This document shows, one piece after another, positions 25,258 through 33,610 of a stretch of 58,186 nt of DNA. A program made the translations under genes and the position numbers. How positions within the stretch are numbered: the first letter of the stretch is position 1; the number at the start of each line of letters is the position of its first letter. This DNA comes from Flammeovirgaceae bacterium (GTDB lineage Bacteria > Bacteroidota > Bacteroidia > Cytophagales > Cyclobacteriaceae): NCBI GenBank assembly GCA_021299455.1, contig JAJTGQ010000087.1:1-58186 (forward strand), written 5' to 3'. The notes beneath the pieces are model-generated. The model was not told where the DNA came from, ran no database searches, and saw nothing but the letters and a program-made list of their open reading frames with translations.

Positions 25258-25290
25258 AAATAGCGCCCGGCAAATTGCCGGGCGCTATTT
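25258..25290 (-). terminator. Strong hairpin between SusD1 and paralogue C (terminator or attenuator)
   Basis: Left arm AAATAGCGCCCGGCAA (25258-25273) and right arm TTGCCGGGCGCTATTT (25275-25290) are perfect complements, 16 bp with one central base. In the minus-strand transcript it lies 51 bases after the SusD1 stop and is followed by TTTGTTT, a moderate U-tract, then the next gene's ATG. Likely partial terminator that lowers downstream gene levels. Confidence 0.75.
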
Positions 25291-25341
25291 CAAAATTATA
25301 AAAATCTTAATTAGTTAGATCTAGCTCAAATTAAATCTCTC

Positions 25342-26880
25342 TTACAAATAATCAGGGTTTTGGGTCAGTGTTCCAGCTGAAGAAGAAATCTGTTCTGCAG
25401 GAATTGGGAAAAGAATATACTTGTCGGCTGGGTGAGAGCCTTTTTCCCACCAAGCATTACCCCACGCTCCAAAGCGAATCAAATCAGTCCTTCTCAACGC
25501 TTCTTGGAACAACTCCCTTCCACGTTCGGCCAAGAACGCACCATCAGTCAAAGTACCAATACTCGGTAGTCCAGCCCGTGTTCTGATTTGGTCAACAAGT
25601 GTTTTTGCTGTTGCATCACCAGCATTTTTTCGGTAAAGAGCTTCTGCTTTATTCAACAAAACTTCTCCATATCTCAACACTGGAAAGTCATTGTCCATAT
25701 CAGGGTTTTGGCCAATTTTGAAACTGAACTTACCTAATCGTGCGCCAGCTTGGCGAGAACCATTTGGAAACAGTTCGTTGATTTTTGGAGTATAATTTAT
25801 TGGTGCACCATCAGGGTCGGCTTTATCAAAAGCAAGATCCAATATCGGGTTTCCAGAGATATCTGTCTGTGGGCCGACAATAAAATTAGCTGCCTTTCTT
25901 TTATCAGCTGCATCATAGGAATTATAAAATTCTTCTAGTGTAGAATAACCATTCCAAGGTTGCTGCCCTAGCTTATAAGTCAACTGGCTAGGGTAATGAA
26001 GCGTCATTTGTGCAAAATTCATTCCTCCTCCAGTTGCCTCATCAAAAGGCGCCACAAAGATGTGCTCAGCATTCTCCACATTATCTGGAGCAAAGACCTT
26101 CGCATAATTTGGATCAAGGCTGTAAACACCAGAATTAATCACAGCATCTGCCGCTGCAATTGCTTTGTCCAAATCGGCAGGATCGTGGGAAGGCAAACCT
26201 TTGTAAACTTTAGCATTTAGATACAACCGTGCTAACAGCGCATTTGCAGCCCCTTGGCTAACTCTACCATACTCTTGCTTTCCAGCAGGCAAACTTGGAA
26301 GTACAGCTAAAAGCTCAGATTCTACAAAGTTATAAACCTGTACACGTGTTGCCTGAGGTGCGTCCTGCCCTGTAACTGTGACAATCTTAACTCTGCCAAA
26401 CAAATCAAGCAATCTCCAATAGAAATACGCCCTCAATGTTCGCAACTGCGCTTTCCCTGCAGCGGAAGTGCCTGCCGCTGCAATCAAATCATTGCACTGG
26501 AAAATACCTCCATAAATATCACTCCATGCACCATTGATACCACCAACCGTAGGGGTAAACTGATGCTTGTGCATAATCAACCATATCCCCCCATCAAACC
26601 AGTCACCACCTTTTTGGGTGATGACAGCCTCGTCGCTAGAAATTTCTTGAACTGAAAAATAACTACCATGGTTTGCAGTGCCGTTCAATAACCGCCCAAA
26701 TGCACCCGAAAGCCCATCAGATGGAGTAGGCTTGTTAACGTTAGTCTTTGTACCAACACCTTGATTAGCTGGAGTAATTTTAGTGGTAAAATCACCTTTT
26801 ATCTCCTCATCTAAATTGGTACACGAAGATCCACCGACTAAAAGCGCGATGATCAATGAGTATTTCAATAAATTTTTCAT
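25342..26880 (-). CDS. SusD/RagB family glycan-binding lipoprotein (SusD1)
   Basis: 512 residues. Lipoprotein signal with lipobox G-S-S-C (Cys20). The family's helical tetratrico-like scaffold is visible in the central segment (TLRAYFYWRLLDLFGRVKIVT, then SQGAANALLARLYLNAKVY). The C-terminal RagB signature is also present: RYGEVLLNKAEALYRK, RTRAGLPSI, ERGRELFQEALRRTDLIRFGAW and KYILFPIPAEQI ending NPDYL. SusD proteins sit as lids on their SusC transporter and bind the incoming oligosaccharide. It begins 24 bp after susC1, so the two form one unit. The specificity differs from SusD2 in length and sequence, so a different glycan is likely; which one cannot be told. Confidence 0.93.
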   Translation of the reverse strand: MKNLLKYSLIIALLVGGSSCTNLDEEIKGDFTTKITPANQGVGTKTNVNKPTPSDGLSGAFGRLLNGTANHGSYFSVQEISSDEAVITQKGGDWFDGGIWLIMHKHQFTPTVGGINGAWSDIYGGIFQCNDLIAAAGTSAAGKAQLRTLRAYFYWRLLDLFGRVKIVTVTGQDAPQATRVQVYNFVESELLAVLPSLPAGKQEYGRVSQGAANALLARLYLNAKVYKGLPSHDPADLDKAIAAADAVINSGVYSLDPNYAKVFAPDNVENAEHIFVAPFDEATGGGMNFAQMTLHYPSQLTYKLGQQPWNGYSTLEEFYNSYDAADKRKAANFIVGPQTDISGNPILDLAFDKADPDGAPINYTPKINELFPNGSRQAGARLGKFSFKIGQNPDMDNDFPVLRYGEVLLNKAEALYRKNAGDATAKTLVDQIRTRAGLPSIGTLTDGAFLAERGRELFQEALRRTDLIRFGAWGNAWWEKGSHPADKYILFPIPAEQISSSAGTLTQNPDYL

Positions 26881-26904
26881 ATTTAATTGTCTTAAAATTT
26901 CTAA

Positions 26905-29859
26905 TTATAATCCAATAGATACACCAAAGGTAAAGGTTCTAGAAGTAAAGTATGCATTTCTTCTATCAATACCGGGAGACAATGGATCGGGCGCTGGCAA
27001 GAAACCGCCATTATCAGCAGCACCTTGATCTTGCAAAACCGGCTCAGGATCTATTCCTGTATATGAAGTCAGTACAAATATATTTTGACCTGCTGCATAC
27101 AATCGGATATTTTTAAACGTGCTTGTAGGAGAGAGTTTCACATTATACCCAATCGATATGTTGTCCAATTTTAGGAAGTCAGCATTTTCAACATATAGCG
27201 AACTGAACTTTGCTTCCGTTAAACCTGCCACAGCTTTAGATGTAGAGATTCTATTGTAAGAGTTGATTGCGCCTTTGTCAATTGGCTCGTAAAAAGCTCT
27301 GAAGTTGTTAGACAAGCTATGACCAAATGCCCCTCTAAAGAACGCATTTAAATCCCAATTCTTGTAAGTTAGCTTATTAGTCCATCCAATTTCCATAGTA
27401 GGAATACCACTTCCTAATTTTTGGTAATCTGCCTTAGGATCCAAGAACGTTTGGTCGGTAACTGAAACTGTTCCATCTCCATTTAAGTCTTTGAAAGACA
27501 CTGTTCCATCAGCATTCGCCCCAGCAAAAACCGGACCCCAAATCTGACCGATCTCTTCACCTACGGCAATTCTCACCTGGTTTACACCCGATTGCCCAGG
27601 CGCACCAAGAGGCGCTCTAGCTTGTGCAACTACTCCCGGAAGGTAAGATTCCAACGTTGTCTTATACGAGCTTAAAACGATACCAGGAGTCCATTTAACT
27701 TGACCCAATTGGATGTTTGAATAGTCAACCTTCAACTCGATACCTCTAGTCTGTAATGACCCAAGGTTTTCGAAGCGTGAATTTGAAGGGAATATTGTTA
27801 CGTCTAATTTATCGTTGAGTAAAATAAAGTCCTTGATATCTCTCGTGTAAACGTCCAAACTAGCCACCAATCTGCCAGACATCGCAAAGTCAACACCAAG
27901 ATTTATCTCGGTCTTTTGCTCCCATTTTAGATCAGGGTTCGCAGCTCTTGCAATGGTAACTGCACCACCACCTGTAAAATTGTAATTATACAATTCCTGT
28001 GAAATGCCATAATCATTTGGAAGTGACCCTGTAATTCCGTACCCCACACGTAACTTCAAGAGATCAACTTTCGCCAATTGGAGATACTTATTAAAATCAA
28101 CCGCCAAACCGGCAGAGGGAAATACACCAATTTGATTGTTCTTGCCCAATTTAGTTGACCCTTCTCTTCTTACTGATGCATTGAAGAAAATCGCATTGTC
28201 ATAACTCAAATTTAGGCGTCCGAAGAACGCGATGATCTTGTTCTTAGGAGATTTGTTGCTGGAAATATCTGTTAAATTAGGGTTACCTGATATTCTATCC
28301 CCAGCTGTTTCTATTGCATTGTATCCCAGTAGATCACTAGGAAAATTTCCCAACTCCACAAACAAATTATCAAATTGATCTTCTTGGTAGGAATATCCGC
28401 CTGTTAAATCCGCATTGACTTTACCAAAAGTCTTGGAATACTTTGCGTAGGCCTCTATCAGTGTAAAATTTGCTTCGTAATTATTTCTTCTGGCCAAACC
28501 TCCCCGATTGTATCCTCTAAAAAGTGAATTTCTAGAATAGTACTCATAAGAATTGCCCGTTTGATACTGCTGTCCGTAATTAAGACTAACTGTCAAATCC
28601 TTTAGGATATCATATGAAACCTGCGCACTGAAATTGATATTCTTTGTTTTACGCTCACTCGTATTTTGATCAATAATGGCAACGGGATTAAAATTATCAA
28701 ACAGAATGGCTTGATAATATTCGCCATTGGTAAATCTAACGGGAGCAGTTGGGTTGTACAAAACAGCATAACGCAAAGCTTCGTTGAATGATACATCTGT
28801 ATTTCTGCTTGTAAAAGAAGTTCCGATATCAATTCTCAATTTATCGTTGAAAGCTTTGTGGGTGAGTCTTGCTCTACTGTTGATTTGATCAAAACCAGAA
28901 TTTTTAAGAATTCCATCAATGTTTCTGAGGTTAGTTGAGATACGAAATGTGGTATGGGCGTTGCCTCCAGAAATACCTAAATTATGGACTCTGCTAGACC
29001 CATTTCTGGTAACTAAACTTTGCCAATCCGTGTTAGCACCAAGGTCATTGCCGCCAGCAGCAATATATTGACTTGCTGACATAACCGGCTGTCTGTTGAA
29101 AACAGATGATGAAGCTACGTAGGTGTTAAAGTCAATTGAAACAGCTCCTGGCTTATTAGAACCGCTTTTCGTAGTTACCAAGATCACACCACTTGAACCC
29201 CTGCTACCATAAATAGCAGCGGCTGATCCATCCTTTAAAACAGTTGTTGATTCGATATCATTAGGGTCAACGTTATCCAAAGACGCACCTAGAATACCGT
29301 CAACTACGATCAGGGGCTGTGAGTTTGCGCCAACAGTAGAAAGGCCTCTCAAGCGAATAATAGATGCTGAGTTTGGATCACCGCCTCTATTGTAGATACT
29401 TAATCCGGCCACTTTACCCTGGAGTAATTGAGTGGGGTCGTTGATGTTTCCTTGGTTGAAATCTTGTGCATTTACGGTAACCACAGAGCTGGTGAGCTCT
29501 TTCTTATCCTGAGAACCATAACCCACAACAACTACTTCTGTTAGCGAAGTGACGTCCGAGGCAAGGGTGACATCGAGTGTAGTTTGTGATCCAACTGATG
29601 CTTCTTGGGTAGTATACCCAACAAACGAAAATACAAGAGTCGCATTAGCTCCTACACTGATGGTATAATTTCCATCGGCATCTGTAACAGTTCCGTTAGT
29701 CGTTCCTTTTTCGAGGATGTTTACACCGGGAATTCCTGAGCCATCGTCAGATGACTTTACTTTACCTGACACGGAACGCTCCTGCGCGAAACCCACTAGG
29801 GTTGCGAACATCAGAACCACCGCGAGATACCTGCGAACAAACAGATACAATTTGGTCAT
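26905..29859 (-). CDS. SusC/RagA TonB-dependent outer-membrane transporter (SusC1)
   Basis: 984 residues. Signal peptide (1-25, ending G-F-A-Q), then a carboxypeptidase-regulatory-like beta domain (about 26-105, with GKVKSSDDGSGIPGVNILEKG in split form). The TonB-box region EVVVVGYGSQDKKE (about 107-120), a plug domain with LRGLSTVGANSQPLIVVDGI and the SusC block SAAAIYGSRGSSGVILVTTK follow. The remaining sequence is a 22-strand barrel with terminal Phe-rich strand (FTFGVSIGL). It imports an oligosaccharide across the outer membrane with SusD1. A perfect LacI-type palindrome lies 117 bp upstream of the ATG. The first 100 residues are very close to SusC2, which points to a shared origin of the two loci, while the barrel is diverged. 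Confidence 0.93.
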   Translation of the reverse strand: MTKLYLFVRRYLAVVLMFATLVGFAQERSVSGKVKSSDDGSGIPGVNILEKGTTNGTVTDADGNYTISVGANATLVFSFVGYTTQEASVGSQTTLDVTLASDVTSLTEVVVVGYGSQDKKELTSSVVTVNAQDFNQGNINDPTQLLQGKVAGLSIYNRGGDPNSASIIRLRGLSTVGANSQPLIVVDGILGASLDNVDPNDIESTTVLKDGSAAAIYGSRGSSGVILVTTKSGSNKPGAVSIDFNTYVASSSVFNRQPVMSASQYIAAGGNDLGANTDWQSLVTRNGSSRVHNLGISGGNAHTTFRISTNLRNIDGILKNSGFDQINSRARLTHKAFNDKLRIDIGTSFTSRNTDVSFNEALRYAVLYNPTAPVRFTNGEYYQAILFDNFNPVAIIDQNTSERKTKNINFSAQVSYDILKDLTVSLNYGQQYQTGNSYEYYSRNSLFRGYNRGGLARRNNYEANFTLIEAYAKYSKTFGKVNADLTGGYSYQEDQFDNLFVELGNFPSDLLGYNAIETAGDRISGNPNLTDISSNKSPKNKIIAFFGRLNLSYDNAIFFNASVRREGSTKLGKNNQIGVFPSAGLAVDFNKYLQLAKVDLLKLRVGYGITGSLPNDYGISQELYNYNFTGGGAVTIARAANPDLKWEQKTEINLGVDFAMSGRLVASLDVYTRDIKDFILLNDKLDVTIFPSNSRFENLGSLQTRGIELKVDYSNIQLGQVKWTPGIVLSSYKTTLESYLPGVVAQARAPLGAPGQSGVNQVRIAVGEEIGQIWGPVFAGANADGTVSFKDLNGDGTVSVTDQTFLDPKADYQKLGSGIPTMEIGWTNKLTYKNWDLNAFFRGAFGHSLSNNFRAFYEPIDKGAINSYNRISTSKAVAGLTEAKFSSLYVENADFLKLDNISIGYNVKLSPTSTFKNIRLYAAGQNIFVLTSYTGIDPEPVLQDQGAADNGGFLPAPDPLSPGIDRRNAYFTSRTFTFGVSIGL

Positions 29860-29975
29860 AGATTAATTGATTTAAGGTTTTAATTAAGTTGTCTAAACAG
29901 GATTTATTAAAAAATCCTACTCAATGTTATCGATTTATTACAAAACAACCTAAAAAAAAGTTGGAAAACGGTATC

Positions 29976-29987
29976 GCAAACGTTTGC
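29976..29987. promoter_or_regulatory. LacI-family operator upstream of susC1
   Basis: GCAAACGTTTGC is a perfect 12-base palindrome with the central CG typical of LacI/PurR/MalR-family operators. It lies 117 bp upstream of the SusC1 start. A near copy (CGCAACCGTTTGCG) precedes the LacI gene at 43627, making that protein the likely ligand. Confidence 0.7.
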
Positions 29988-30049
29988 AAAAACAAAGATT
30001 TTTAAAAAAAGTCGTTTTCGGTCTGAAATAGACGTTATGCCGCACCAAT

Positions 30050-33000
30050 TTACTTTTTGATGCGATTGGATATACTTCCACTAGATGGTCTAATTATAGA
30101 TAGGCTACTGTTGTTTCTGGTAACTAAAAGAAGATGCCCACCGCTCGCTCTCTTAAGTCGACTAACACTTCGCACATCACCAGTTAACCAAAGACCTGTT
30201 GCATATGAAGGGATTTCTTCAAATTGTTCTTCGGGGCCTCTCCTAAGCAGCAAACCGACACCGGCATTTGAATTTCCATACTGACTCCGATAAGCGTAGT
30301 TATTACCTGCCACAAGGATATCTATTTTGCCATCTCCTGTAAAGTCATCAGCTACAATACCATTCACACTGGAAACCTGAGCCGCCTTCGGCAATGGAGC
30401 AAGTGCAAATCGATCGTTACCCAGGTTTTCTAAAATTGACGAAGCCAATGTTTGGACGCAAAGTTGTTTGACATTAACTGCTTCCAATTTTGAAAAAATC
30501 TCTCCAGATGTTGCACGACCATACGAAGCATAATCACCATACGCTTTTCGCAACGGATTGAGTTGGTTTAATAATTCATCGCGCGAAGCGATGGGATAAC
30601 TTTCTTCTCCATTAAAATACGAAACGATGGGATCCATTTTTCCGTCACTATTGAAGTCGCCCACAGCAAGACGGAGGGGATGCGCAGTAGTCGCTTTCCA
30701 AGGCAGGTTTTGGCCCTCATTACCTACTACAAAATCAATGTCACCGTCACTATCAATATCAGCCGCAATTACCCGATTCCAAAGGCCGCCTGATTTCGAT
30801 AATGTTTCATTTTTTGATTCAATCAATTTGCCGCTCTCATTATTATAGAAAACTCTAATGGGCATCCAGTGGCCAACCACGATCAAATCCAACCAGCCAT
30901 CTTTATTTATATCTGTCCATAGCGCATCCTTTACAATACCTAGTTCGCGCAAATCGGGATTGATCTCTTTAGTAGCAACAACCAATTTGAACTTTCCGGT
31001 AGATGGATCTAGCTCATTTCTCAAAATAGCACCCGGTGACGGCAGGGGAAATTTCCCTGGCAACGAACTGCCTCCCACAAATAAATCAAGGTCGCCATCG
31101 CGATCATAATCTCCAGCAACTACGCAACTGCCACTCACATGGTCAACAGGCGCACTTCCCTCAATGGCTTTTTGAAAATCTCCTTTCCCATTATTAATAT
31201 AAAGCCTGTCTTCCTGTTCGGTAGTTCCATTTTCAAATTCGTTTCCACCACTTACCACAAACAAATCTTGATCACCATCGCCATCTACATCAAAAAAAGT
31301 TGCGCCAACGTCTTCTTTGGCGGCATCCATCTGCCACGGGCGCTGGATCGATTTGTCGAAGTGATTCCTGCTATTACTTACATACAACTCACCCGATTGA
31401 CCCGCGGCACCACCAACATAAAAATCATCATCTCCATCTCCATTTAAATCAGCGACTGCCAACGGAGGTCCACTCATTGACAACCGATAAGGTAACAGCG
31501 GCTCCCGATCAAAGTCAACAAATGTATTTTCCCGATGAACAAAGTCGATGTTAAGTTCCTTTGTCACATCTTCAAAATAGGGCTTTGCCACAGCTGCCGA
31601 TTTAGAGAGATCAACTATTGAACGACCATAGTCGATTTCTAGAAGCTGATTGGAGATTTGATTTTCCAAGATCGAAATTTTTCCATCCGGCCAAGCGACC
31701 CTTATCTGGTCAATCTTTTTTTGATCGCCTACACCAAACAACAGCAAAGCATCCACTGCAGATTGATAGCCACGGGTAAGTATTAACTCCTGCACCTGTG
31801 TCCTGTCTCGCGTTTGTACCTCAACACGCGCACCGACCCCAATCCTATTGTTCTCCGGGCCCTTCAGTTTAATTTTTAAAAAATTTTTGTTCAATTGATC
31901 GCTTGCATGATTTTCCCAAATAGTCGCGTGCTCGTTTGTGTTATTCGTAATCAGTTCCACATCTCCATCATTATCCAGATCGGCATAGGTAGCACCGAAA
32001 GACAAGTTTGGCTGATAGATCCCCCACTCTTTGGAACGATCAGTGAACGTCAGATCTCCATTGTTTTGAAACAAGTAATCGCTGGTTTTGGTAGAGGACA
32101 TCTGGCTAATAAGTTTATACAATTCCAACTCTTTACCTTCCTTTTGCGCTTTCTGTTTTTCATCCTCCACCGTATATTTCAAAAAATCCATACTAGTAAA
32201 ATCGCGCAGGTATCCATTGGTAACAAACAAGTCTTTATATCCGTCATTATCCACATCCACCCAAAGCGGAGCCCAACTCCAATCAGTGGAAGATACGTTC
32301 GCCAGCTGACCAATTTCAGAAAATAGTGGGAACCCATCCGGGCCAACTCCATTATTAACCTGGAGTGTATTTCTCATTTGTTGATGATGGAATCCGCTGT
32401 CCAACATCAACTGATACCGTTGATAATCATCTGGCCCTCGTAGTAACTTCTGCCGGTAGTTATCCTCCGGCCACATGTCCACCTCGATCAAATCAAGTTT
32501 ACCATCATTGTTAAAGTCTGCCAGATCGGTGCCCATTCCATTTCTGGACAAATGACCGAATGACTTTTTAGTAGCATCGGTGAACGTCCCATCTCGGTTG
32601 TTGAGATAGAAATAATCTTGCTCTTCGTAGTCGTTGGTAACATAGATATCTGACCACCCATCACTATCTACGTCTCCTATTGAAACACCCAAACTGAAAT
32701 TGAGCCCTCCACCATGTATGCCGGCTTCCTTACTTACTTCAGTGAAAAACCGCTTCTGTGAACTTTGTTTTGTAGAATCAACTACAAGATCATTGCGATA
32801 CAATCTGTTTCCAAAATTGGGGTGTCGCTCGTTTCGTAGTTTATTGGTGTTGATAAATGGAGAATAAAAATGAACCCCGTGATTAATTAAAAACATATCC
32901 AGATCACCATCACGATCATAGTCGAAAAACGCTGCTTGCGTAGAAAACGTACCTGGTGCATCCAACCCATAGGCAGCAGCTTGTTCACTAAAAACAGGAG

Positions 33001-33484
33001 TCGAGCCGTTAGTTGAACCGCCATTAACAAAGAGTTCATTGGAAAGATTATTCTTTAGATCTGGGCCGGAATAACAAACATAAATATCCAGCCAGCCGTC
33101 ATTGTTGATATCAACCACTGTGGTGCCTGTCTTCCAGAGACTACGGCCGCCCACACCGGCATTTTTGGTTACATCTTTGAACCGCAGATTGCCTTGGTTG
33201 AGGTAAAGGCGATTGCTAACCGTATTTCCAGTGAAAAAAAGATCGCAAAGTCCATCGTTATTAAAATCTCCAGCGGCTACTCCCCCACCGTTGTAAGTAT
33301 ACTCATAGGTAAGAATATTAATCTCCGGTGTTTCGACTATAGAATTTTCAAAATCAATTCCTGATTTTGCAGATTCTAATCGGGTAAACAACGAGGCATC
33401 TTTCTTGTCGCAACTCTGACAGAAAAACAACAAAAGAAATCCTATTGCTGCACTATACCATGACGAAGTCCAACGTGGTTTCAA
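30050..33484 (-). CDS. FG-GAP/VCBS + ASPIC/UnbV (CRTAC1-type) lipoprotein, paralogue D
   Basis: About 1144 residues. No ATG is available near the 5' end. A TTG at 33484 gives a short basic start (K-P-R-W), a hydrophobic core and the lipobox-like F-C-Q-S-C, so I prefer it; the frame stays open to a TTG at 33592. Seven N-terminal motifs (AGDFNNDG, VVDINNDG, FFDYDRDGD, IGDVDSDG, LADFNNDG, WVDVDNDG, YADLDNDGD) are followed by an ASPIC/UnbV block with RGYQSAVDALLLFGVG. The second seven are VADLNGDGD, FFDVDGDGD, AGDYDRDGD, WTDINKDG, AADIDSDGD, VGDFNSDG and ADDFTGDG. It is the last gene of the SusC2 locus, downstream of the T9SS amylase. This separates it from the other three paralogues and suggests one propeller protein per SusCD pair, with expansion at the SusC1 locus. 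Confidence 0.83.
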   Translation of the reverse strand: MKPRWTSSWYSAAIGFLLLFFCQSCDKKDASLFTRLESAKSGIDFENSIVETPEINILTYEYTYNGGGVAAGDFNNDGLCDLFFTGNTVSNRLYLNQGNLRFKDVTKNAGVGGRSLWKTGTTVVDINNDGWLDIYVCYSGPDLKNNLSNELFVNGGSTNGSTPVFSEQAAAYGLDAPGTFSTQAAFFDYDRDGDLDMFLINHGVHFYSPFINTNKLRNERHPNFGNRLYRNDLVVDSTKQSSQKRFFTEVSKEAGIHGGGLNFSLGVSIGDVDSDGWSDIYVTNDYEEQDYFYLNNRDGTFTDATKKSFGHLSRNGMGTDLADFNNDGKLDLIEVDMWPEDNYRQKLLRGPDDYQRYQLMLDSGFHHQQMRNTLQVNNGVGPDGFPLFSEIGQLANVSSTDWSWAPLWVDVDNDGYKDLFVTNGYLRDFTSMDFLKYTVEDEKQKAQKEGKELELYKLISQMSSTKTSDYLFQNNGDLTFTDRSKEWGIYQPNLSFGATYADLDNDGDVELITNNTNEHATIWENHASDQLNKNFLKIKLKGPENNRIGVGARVEVQTRDRTQVQELILTRGYQSAVDALLLFGVGDQKKIDQIRVAWPDGKISILENQISNQLLEIDYGRSIVDLSKSAAVAKPYFEDVTKELNIDFVHRENTFVDFDREPLLPYRLSMSGPPLAVADLNGDGDDDFYVGGAAGQSGELYVSNSRNHFDKSIQRPWQMDAAKEDVGATFFDVDGDGDQDLFVVSGGNEFENGTTEQEDRLYINNGKGDFQKAIEGSAPVDHVSGSCVVAGDYDRDGDLDLFVGGSSLPGKFPLPSPGAILRNELDPSTGKFKLVVATKEINPDLRELGIVKDALWTDINKDGWLDLIVVGHWMPIRVFYNNESGKLIESKNETLSKSGGLWNRVIAADIDSDGDIDFVVGNEGQNLPWKATTAHPLRLAVGDFNSDGKMDPIVSYFNGEESYPIASRDELLNQLNPLRKAYGDYASYGRATSGEIFSKLEAVNVKQLCVQTLASSILENLGNDRFALAPLPKAAQVSSVNGIVADDFTGDGKIDILVAGNNYAYRSQYGNSNAGVGLLLRRGPEEQFEEIPSYATGLWLTGDVRSVSRLKRASGGHLLLVTRNNSSLSIIRPSSGSISNRIKK

Positions 33485-33610
33485 AAGGTTAAAACGAGCT
33501 AACAAATTTAGTAGCACAGAAAAGATTCGATTACACAAAAGTAATAAAAGTCGTGTCAGCGCAAGGAACTCGATCAATGGCCTTGCAAACAAACTTCAAC
33601 CCCTACTCAA

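Noticed and set aside
14724-33484. Regularly recurring DNA words (for example around DxDxDG codons) that could look like a CRISPR or minisatellite array
   Set aside because: Copies are spaced unevenly and lie inside long open frames, being the coding trace of calcium-loop repeats; there is no constant-length repeat with spacers.
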